From contig JAHIUG010000093.1 of assembly GCA_018817245.1 (NCBI GenBank), positions 1 through 27,012 of the forward strand: a stretch of DNA of 27,012 nucleotides. The letters run 5' to 3'. Made by a program: the position numbers and the translations under genes. Below are positions 22,217 through 27,012 of this stretch, piece after piece (positions within the stretch are counted from its first letter, which is position 1; the number at the start of each line of letters is the position of its first letter). Below the pieces are notes generated by a model that saw only the letters and a list, made by a program, of their open reading frames with translations, did not search any database and had not been told where the DNA came from. Source of the DNA: Patescibacteria group bacterium. Its GTDB lineage: Bacteria > Patescibacteriota > Patescibacteriia > 2-12-FULL-60-25.

Positions 22217-22412
22217 GTTAGACCTGTCATTTCGACCAACGCGGAGGAATCTTTACATTTTGTCATTTCGACCAGCGCGGAGAAATTTTCCCATCTGTCA
22301 TTTCGACCGGAGCCTCATTTTTTGACGGGGCGGAGCGGAGAAATCTTTTAGAAAGATCTCTCCGTTACGCTTCGCCCCGAAAGCTTTCGGGGCTACGCTT
22401 CAGTCGAGATAA
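22206..22412. repeat. Cluster of TGTCATTTCGACC-family elements between rdgB and serS
   Basis: A TGTCATCCTGAG end (22206-22217) is followed by three left ends TGTCATTTCGACC at 22225, 22261 and 22296, spaced 36 and 35 bp. Then come GCGGAGAAATCTTTT, AAAGATCTCTCCG, the palindrome CCCCGAAAGCTTTCGGGG (22375-22392) and a right end CAGTCGAGATAA. There is no ORF in this spacer. Confidence 0.85.
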
Positions 22413-22445
22413 TAAATTTAATTCCGCTTAGAATAAATTTTTTTT

Positions 22446-23717
22446 ATGCTAGACCCCAAATACATACGAGAAAACGTCAATGACGTTAAAAAGAATGTCA
22501 AAGCACGAAAATCCGATGCGGATGTTGATGCTTTTTTGCGTGTGGATAAGGAGCGCTCCAAGATCATGCGAGAGATTGAAGACATGAGAGCGGACCGAAA
22601 CGTTGTTGCAAAAGATATGGGTTCTGCGAAAACAAAGAGCGAAAAAGATAAACTGATAAAAAAAGGAAAAAAATTGAAAGATGAAACTGCGGCCAAAGAA
22701 GCTAAGTTAAAGGAAATGGAAGGGGAGTGGAAAACGCTCTTACAAAAGTTTCCGAACCTCACTCATTCAAAAGTTCCAAAGGGAGATTCTGATGCTGACA
22801 ATGTTGAGATTAAGAAGTTTGGAAAGGTAAAAAAAATGAAGGACGCGCTTGATCATGTTGAGTTGGCGAAAAAGCACGATCTGATTGATTTTGAACGAGC
22901 TGCAAAAACAACAGGAGCGAAGTTTTATTTTTTAAAAAACAAACTTGCGATTTTAGAGCAAGCGCTAATGCGATATGCAATCGACTTTGCAATACGCGAA
23001 GGTTTTGAGTTTTTAAAGACACCTGATCTTTCGAAAGAAGAAGTTTTGGTCGGAAAAGGATACTTGCCGCGCGGCCCGGAAAAACAGGTGTATTTCGTGG
23101 AAGGTGAAGACCTTGCGCTCATCGGTACTTCAGAAATCACGGTTCTCGGTTATCACATGAATGAGATGCTTAGTTCGGAAGAGATGCCAAAAAAGTATGT
23201 GGCATTCTCACATTGCTTCAGAACCGAGGCCGGAGCGTACGGTCGCGAATCTTATGGCCTTTATCGTGTTCATCAATTTGATAAAGTCGAAATGTTTGCT
23301 TTCACACTTCCAGATCAATCAGAGGCTGTGCACAAAGAATTCCTACGTTTGCAGCAAGAGTTTTGGAAGAGTTTGGAAGTTCCATTTCGTGCAGTAGATT
23401 GTTGCACTGGAGATTTAGGAGGGTCAGATTATCGTCGCTATGATTTAGAGGCTTGGATGCCGGGAAGAGAAAATGGGAAAGGCGGATGGGGCGAAGTTAC
23501 ATCCACATCAAATTGTTTGGATTATCAATCGCGTGGTTTGAACATTAAATTTAAATCCAAAGAAGGGGATAAAGGACTGGCTCACACATTGAACGGAACT
23601 GTTGCAGCAAGTCCGCGCGCCCTTATTCCTATTTTAGAAAATCATCAGCAAGCAGATGGTTCAATCAAGATCCCGAAAGTATTAGTTTCATATTGCGGAT
23701 TTGATAAGATTGGGTAA
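22446..23717 (+). CDS. serS: Seryl-tRNA synthetase, 423 residues
   Basis: This class II synthetase charges tRNA-Ser (and tRNA-Sec where present). The N-terminal long coiled coil that grips the tRNA variable arm spans residues about 30-100 (KERSKIMREIEDMRADRNVV, KKLKDETAAKEAKLKEMEGE). The catalytic domain has LIGTSEITVLGYHMNEML (usual TSExxL), HCFRTEAGAYGRESYGLYRVHQF (motif 2), DLGGSDYRRYDLEAWMPGR, and NGTVAASPRALIPILENHQ (motif 3). The length is typical. The start ATG follows a run of T with no Shine-Dalgarno. Dispersed-repeat clusters flank it on both sides. Confidence 0.97.
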   Translation: MLDPKYIRENVNDVKKNVKARKSDADVDAFLRVDKERSKIMREIEDMRADRNVVAKDMGSAKTKSEKDKLIKKGKKLKDETAAKEAKLKEMEGEWKTLLQKFPNLTHSKVPKGDSDADNVEIKKFGKVKKMKDALDHVELAKKHDLIDFERAAKTTGAKFYFLKNKLAILEQALMRYAIDFAIREGFEFLKTPDLSKEEVLVGKGYLPRGPEKQVYFVEGEDLALIGTSEITVLGYHMNEMLSSEEMPKKYVAFSHCFRTEAGAYGRESYGLYRVHQFDKVEMFAFTLPDQSEAVHKEFLRLQQEFWKSLEVPFRAVDCCTGDLGGSDYRRYDLEAWMPGRENGKGGWGEVTSTSNCLDYQSRGLNIKFKSKEGDKGLAHTLNGTVAASPRALIPILENHQQADGSIKIPKVLVSYCGFDKIG

Positions 23718-23744
23718 GATGAGACTGCGGTCATGAATCCTTCC

Positions 23745-23948
23745 TGTCATCTCGACTGAAGCGTAGCCCCGAAAGCTTTCGGGGAGAAGCGAAATGGAGA
23801 GATCTTTCTGAAAGATTTCTCCGCTCCGGTCGAAATGACAGGGTGGAAAGATTTCTCCGCTCCGGTCGAAATGACAGGGTGGAAAGATTTCTCCGTTCCG
23901 GTCGAAATGACAGGGTGGAAAGATTGTCGCGCTACACTCGCAATGACA
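23745..23948. repeat. TGTCATTTCGACC-family cluster with three tandem 36-bp copies before alr
   Basis: Left end TGTCATCTCGACTGAAGCG, palindrome CCCCGAAAGCTTTCGGGG (23767-23784), then 36-bp units at 23810-23845, 23846-23881 (identical) and 23882-23917 (one C to T change), and a diverged fourth at 23918-23948. Each unit runs GAAAGATTTCTCCGCTCCGG to ATGACAGGGTG. Because 36 is a multiple of three, a frame stays open through it into alr. Confidence 0.92.
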
Positions 23949-23956
23949 TTTGGATT

Positions 23957-25102
23957 ATGAATAAAACCTGGATCGAAATATCAAAAGATGCTCTGGCACA
24001 TAATGTCAGGGCTTTTCGTGAGCACGTTGGAGATGCTCCAATTATGGCTGTAGTGAAGTCTAATGCTTATGGGCATGGGTTGATTAATGTTGCTAAGGTC
24101 GCGGATGAATCAGGGGCAGCCTGGTTTGGTGTTGATAATGTGGATGAAGGAATTGAGCTGCGCAAAAACGGGATTAAGAAGCCAATTCTCATTCTAGGCT
24201 ACACAATGAATGAGAGGCTTCATGACTGCGTAGACAACGGGCTTTCATTTACAATCTACAACTTGGAAACAGTGAGTGCTCTTAGAGATCGAATGTCGAA
24301 TGTCGAATGTCGAATGTCGGATAAGGAGGCTCTGGTTCATATTAAAATCGAAACTGGCACAACAAGACAGGGGATTGCTGGAGATGCGCTCTCAGATTTG
24401 CTTTACGAATTAAAAGATATTAAGGGCGTTGTGATTCAAGGAGCGTCAACTCATTTCGCAAATATCGAAGATACTACGGATCATTCATACGCAGACGAGC
24501 AGTTACAAAGATTTCGCGATGCTATATCTCTCATGCAAGAGCAGGGGATTGATCCTGAATTCAAACACGCAGCTTGCTCTGCGGCCACAGTTCTTTTTCC
24601 GGAAACTTATTTTAATTTAGTGCGTTTAGGAATTTCAATGTACGGACTTTGGTCGTCAAAAGAAACGCTGGCTGTAGCTAAAGAGAAGGGGAGAGTGCTT
24701 GATTTGAAACCGGTGATGACGTGGAAGACTGTGGTTGCGCAGATTAAGGATGTGAAAAAAGGCACGCCTATTAGTTATGGAATGACTGAACGAGTTGCGC
24801 GCGATTCGAAAATCGCAGTTCTTCCGGTCGGCTATTGGGATGGTTATGACAGGGGATTGTCCGGATGTGGCACAGTATTAATTCGCGGACAGCGTTGTAA
24901 AGTCATGGGCCGCGTTTGTATGAATATGTGTATGGTTGATGTAACAGATCTTTCAGACGTAGCAGTTGAAGACGAGGTTGTTCTTCTTGGTACGCAGGAT
25001 GGTGAATCTGTAAGTGCAGAAGAGTTAGCAGAAAAACTCGGTACAATAAACTACGAAGTTGTAACTCGGATTAATCCATTGATTCCTAGAATTTCAGCAT
25101 AA
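23957..25102 (+). CDS. alr: Alanine racemase, 381 residues
   Basis: This PLP enzyme makes D-alanine for peptidoglycan. The PLP lysine is Lys34 in MAVVKSNAYGHGL, the catalytic tyrosine is Tyr274 in TPISYGMTE, and the C-terminal signature is VLPVGYWDGYDRGLSG followed by GRVCMNMCMVD. I start at the ATG at 23957 (MNKTWIEISKDAL), the usual family start. The frame is open back to 23843 only because of tandem 36-bp repeats (VERFLRSGRND), which I treat as non-coding. A four-unit heptamer array lies in frame at residues about 112-121 (RMSNVECRMS), before the strand VHIKIETGTTRQG, as a surface-loop insertion. It lies close to ftsQ, consistent with a cell-wall/division neighbourhood. Confidence 0.95.
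   Translation: MNKTWIEISKDALAHNVRAFREHVGDAPIMAVVKSNAYGHGLINVAKVADESGAAWFGVDNVDEGIELRKNGIKKPILILGYTMNERLHDCVDNGLSFTIYNLETVSALRDRMSNVECRMSDKEALVHIKIETGTTRQGIAGDALSDLLYELKDIKGVVIQGASTHFANIEDTTDHSYADEQLQRFRDAISLMQEQGIDPEFKHAACSAATVLFPETYFNLVRLGISMYGLWSSKETLAVAKEKGRVLDLKPVMTWKTVVAQIKDVKKGTPISYGMTERVARDSKIAVLPVGYWDGYDRGLSGCGTVLIRGQRCKVMGRVCMNMCMVDVTDLSDVAVEDEVVLLGTQDGESVSAEELAEKLGTINYEVVTRINPLIPRISA
24290..24317. repeat. In-frame heptamer array inside alr
   Basis: Four identical units CGAATGT, then CGGATAA. The 28 bp encode RMSNVECRM-type residues in a loop of alanine racemase. Confidence 0.92.
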
Positions 25103-25114
25103 TCATTATCAAAT

Positions 25115-25573
25115 AAAATCCCCCTCTTGGGTTAAGAGGGGGTTGGGGGCGTTACTGCAAAAAAATATGCCACAGCTTTTTAATGATCCATCGTTTAAAG
25201 CAAAACGTCGATTTTTAAGGAAAGATCAAACAGACGTAGAGGGATTGTTATGGTCTCGCTTAAGAAGCAAACAAATTGACGGATTAAAATTCTATAGACA
25301 ATTTAGTGTTGGGAAATACATTTTAGATTTTTATTGCGTAAAAATTAAACTCGCGATTGAGTTGGACGGTGGTCAGCATTCCGACCCATTGAATAGCCAA
25401 TATGATAAAAATCGAACAGATTATCTAGAGGGTAAAGATATTAAGGTTCTCAGATTTTGGAATAATGAAGTAATTGAAAATTTAGACGGGGTATTGAAAA
25501 GTATTTATTTTGAAATAAATAAGGAATAAGAACTAACCCCTCCAACCTCCCCTTAAGCTGATCAATGGGAGGG
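25115..25573. mobile_element. R1-DUF559-R2 element, gene-carrying copy
   Basis: The left end R1 (about 25115-25157) has a hairpin CCCCCTCTT-GGGTT-AAGAGGGGG and then GTTGGGGGCGTTACTG. The right end R2 (25530-25573) begins GAACTAACCCCTCCAACC and ends in a hairpin CCTCCC ... GGGAGG. R1 from TTAAG onward matches the reverse complement of R2 at 19 of 23 positions (TTAAG...GTTGG...GTTA), so the ends are imperfect inverted repeats. A DUF559 nuclease gene fills the space between. Copy B starts only eight bases later. Confidence 0.75.
25167..25529 (+). CDS. DUF559 (PD-(D/E)XK-like, very-short-patch-repair-related) nuclease, 120 residues
   Basis: The whole DUF559 core is present: RKDQTDVEGLLWSRLRSKQI (residues 18-37), GLKFYRQFSVGKYILDFYC (39-57) and LAIELDGGQH (62-71), giving Asp54, Glu65, Asp67 and His71 as the likely metal-site and active residues. 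KDIKVLRFWNNEVIENL follows. The family is related to Vsr-type single-strand nicking endonucleases; the cellular role is unknown. I start at ATG 25167; the frame is also open from a TTG inside R1 at 25143. The gene is enclosed by the two terminal repeats, ends immediately before R2, and lies between alr and ftsQ with no functional link to either. This fits a gene travelling with, or serving, the repeat element. Confidence 0.85.
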   Translation: MPQLFNDPSFKAKRRFLRKDQTDVEGLLWSRLRSKQIDGLKFYRQFSVGKYILDFYCVKIKLAIELDGGQHSDPLNSQYDKNRTDYLEGKDIKVLRFWNNEVIENLDGVLKSIYFEINKE

Positions 25574-25580
25574 TTTAATA

Positions 25581-25693
25581 AAAAATCCCCCTCTTGGGTT
25601 AAGAGGGGGCTGGGGGAGTTACTGTATTTAGTTCAGATAGATATTTGTGGAACTAACCCCTCCAACCTCCCCTTAAGCTGATCAATGGGAGGG
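25581..25693. mobile_element. R1-R2 element, gene-less copy
   Basis: R1 (about 25582-25624, 37 of 39 identical to the first from TCCCCC on) and R2 (25650-25693, 44 of 44 identical) are separated by only 25 bp of AT-rich spacer. Same order and orientation as copy A. It looks like an internally deleted, MITE-like derivative of the gene-carrying copy. Confidence 0.75.
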
Positions 25694-25754
25694 CTTGATA
25701 AACTGATTAAAATGAAAATTCGTACTAGGCCTGCATAAGCTGTAATATAGGATC

Positions 25755-26582
25755 ATGCAAAGAAGGGGAATGTATAAAACTAGGCGCATGGATCAGCAGC
25801 GATCAAGCCGCGGTTTTGTGATTACGCTTGTTGTTGCTTTTGCGTTGATTGGAACTGCGTGGTTTTTGTTTGCGTCAGGATTTTTTGATATATCCACAAT
25901 TGAGATTGAAGGCATACAGATGTTGGATAGGGGAGAGGTGACAAGGGAAGTTGACAGTGCTCTGGAGCATGATAGCTGGAAACCGTGGAAGAAAAATAAT
26001 TTGCTTATGCTGGATACGGAGCGATTAAAAAATACGTTAAAAGATCGGCTTTTTGTAGCAAATGTAACTGTGGATAAGTCCTACCCTAATATTTTACGAC
26101 TCTTGATAGAGGAGAGGCAAAGAAGCGTTATTTTGAAGTCTAATGATCAATACGTGCACGTTGACGCAACCGGTGTTGTTACCGGTTACGTAGAAGGTGA
26201 AAATTTAGCTTCTGCTCAAAATATTGTTGCTGCTCGTTCTCTGTCAGATCTCTCCACACTGCCTGTGATTATTATGAATACCGCCGATCCATTGGCACCG
26301 GGATTTCAAATTGCAGAGCCAGAACAAGTTCGCAGGTGGTTGGATACTTTTAATACCGTATTGAACGAAGGTATAAAGATTCGTTTTATGAAAATCGAGA
26401 CTCCAGAAGCCTCTCTGGGACGTTTTGTGAGCGATCACGGCTATGACATCTACTTTGACCTCAAACAACCCTTAGAGGGACAAATAGCCACGTACTCAGC
26501 TTACGTCAAAACCCAACCCGATTTAGGAGCGATCAACTACTACATAGATGTCCGTATACCAGGACGCATCTTCGTTAAATGA
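25755..26582 (+). CDS. ftsQ: Cell division protein FtsQ/DivIB, 275 residues
   Basis: This bitopic divisome protein connects early and late division proteins. A short basic cytoplasmic tail is followed by one membrane helix at about 21-41 (FVITLVVAFALIGTAWFLFA), the POTRA domain (about 43-120: FDISTIEIEGIQMLDRGEV, LKDRLFVANVTVDKSYPNIL, RLLIEERQRSVIL) and the FtsQ beta domain (IYFDLKQPLEGQIATYSAYV). Alternative ATGs at 25770 and 25788 are possible. The first ATG is chosen because nothing excludes it, but AGAAGGGG just inside it could serve the second. FtsA/FtsZ genes are not in the window. Confidence 0.85.
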   Translation: MQRRGMYKTRRMDQQRSSRGFVITLVVAFALIGTAWFLFASGFFDISTIEIEGIQMLDRGEVTREVDSALEHDSWKPWKKNNLLMLDTERLKNTLKDRLFVANVTVDKSYPNILRLLIEERQRSVILKSNDQYVHVDATGVVTGYVEGENLASAQNIVAARSLSDLSTLPVIIMNTADPLAPGFQIAEPEQVRRWLDTFNTVLNEGIKIRFMKIETPEASLGRFVSDHGYDIYFDLKQPLEGQIATYSAYVKTQPDLGAINYYIDVRIPGRIFVK

Positions 26583-26658
26583 ATTTGGGGGTACCTAGAT
26601 GCCTTGGAAATCAATACAGGGCAAAATAGAAATTAGATGTAGAGGGGAGACTGGCGAT

Positions 26659-26700
26659 TGTCATTTCGACTGGAGCGAAGGCGTAGCGGAGAAATCTTTT
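26659..26700. repeat. TGTCATTTCGACC-family partial element
   Basis: TGTCATTTCGACTGGAGCG followed by GCGGAGAAATCTTTTT, a left half of the family without the right end. The rest of 26583-27012 shows no gene. Confidence 0.75.
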
Positions 26701-26733
26701 TAAAAGAACGAGGAGCGCGATTATATATCTAAT

Positions 26734-26881
26734 TGTCATCCCGAGGGAAGTCGGAGCGACGACGTAAAGTCGCGTGGCGACCACGTCGCTTTACGCGAGG
26801 GATCTTCCGCTTAAAACATCTGCCGAGAGCATAAACAATAGGAAGATTCTTCGTTATTTAGGAAGACGGCTCAGAATGACA
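26734..26881. repeat. Second dispersed repeat type with TGTCATYCYGAG ends
   Basis: Left end TGTCATCCCGAG and right end CTCAGAATGACA are inverted repeats of each other with two differences. Inside are an imperfect hairpin (CGTAAAGTCGCGTGG, CGA, CCACGTCGCTTTACG) and GGGATCTTCCGC / GGAAGATTCTTCG segments. A lone left end of this type, TGTCATCCTGAG, closes rdgB at 22206. Confidence 0.75.
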
Positions 26882-26983
26882 ATTAATGTAAAAAGCCCCT
26901 TATGTGTCGTATAAGATATAATGTGCGACGCTTAATATTCTCATCTTCTTTCTACTCTACCGCTTCTCTACTCCGCCAAATAG

Positions 26984-27003
26984 TTCCTGAGCCTGTCGAA
27001 GGA
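26984..27003. repeat. CCTGAGCCTGTCGAAGG-type repeat fragment at the window edge
   Basis: TTCCTGAGCCTGTCGAAGGA is a phrase seen as an interspersed repeat in many bacterial genomes. Only one copy is visible and it may continue past the window. Confidence 0.4.
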
Positions 27004-27012
27004 TTTCAAAAT

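Noticed and set aside
23810..23948. Possible CRISPR array (36-bp repeats)
   Set aside because: The 36-bp units are directly adjacent with no spacers, and they are part of the dispersed TGTCATTTCGACC family. No cas genes are nearby.
23843..23956. N-terminal extension of alanine racemase through the repeats
   Set aside because: The frame is open only because the repeat unit is a multiple of three. The family start MNKTWIEI lies at 23957.
25119..25157. R1 hairpin as the alr terminator
   Set aside because: A strong stem is present but no T-run follows, and the same sequence recurs at 25586 away from any gene end, so the mobile-element reading is preferred.
26583..27012. tRNA or small gene in the last 430 bp
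   Set aside because: No cloverleaf pattern or plausible frame was seen; the segment is made of repeat elements. A TATAAT at 26917 has no -35 partner at usable distance.

Overview
The window looks like a chromosome segment of a Candidate Phyla Radiation (Patescibacteria) bacterium. The evidence is: a PaaX-like regulator with a Cas2-like C-terminal domain; a giant beta-rich surface protein ending in a wall-domain plus calcium-type DxDGDG repeats; short genes with few Shine-Dalgarno sequences; moderate AT bias; and spacers full of short repeated phrases. Many genes end in TGA (surface protein, tgt, mreB, PBP2, rdgB), so TGA is a stop here, which argues against the recoded lineages Gracilibacteria and Absconditabacteria. 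No class-level assignment is attempted.

Layout. 1-3009: 3' part of a surface protein. 3010-3575: repeat-rich spacer with a 58-residue membrane protein on the minus strand. 3576-5150: membrane protein of unknown function. 5271-6332: a queuine/guanine tRNA-ribosyltransferase homologue without the usual zinc cysteines. 6397-7473: two small beta-carbonic-anhydrase-like proteins. 7448-8083: MagIII/COG2231-type DNA glycosylase. 8179-8893: a PaaX/Cas2-like gene on the minus strand, bracketed by two 38-bp hairpin direct repeats. 9047-12019: UvrD-type helicase fused to an iron-sulfur PD-(D/E)XK nuclease. 12193-13823: DciA-like protein, a four-helix membrane protein and an unknown soluble protein. 13950-18702: rod-shape cluster mreB, mreC, mreD, PBP2. 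18945-22216: greA, lysS, RibL-like nucleotidyltransferase, rdgB. 22446-25102: serS and alr. 25115-25693: two neighbouring copies of a small terminal-repeat element, one carrying a DUF559 nuclease. 25755-26582: ftsQ. 26583-27012: repeats only.

The genes are mostly housekeeping: cell-wall elongation (MreBCD, PBP2, alanine racemase), division (FtsQ), translation (LysRS, SerRS, Tgt), transcript elongation (GreA), and DNA or nucleotide-pool repair (UvrD-nuclease, MagIII-like, RdgB).

The unusual part is the spacer DNA. (1) At least ten tandem arrays have a 7-bp unit. The unit sequence differs from locus to locus, yet the period is conserved. They sit directly before start codons or after stops, and three lie in frame inside uvrD and alr. 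(2) A DUF559 nuclease gene lies inside a palindromic terminal-repeat element next to a gene-less copy of the same element. (3) A lone Cas2-like regulator is framed by near-identical hairpins. (4) Dispersed palindromic elements beginning TGTCATTTCGACC occur at five or more spacers. (5) A recurrent TATAAGAT/CGTAGACC element sits a few bases before several start codons. All statements come from reading the sequence; no database search was run.
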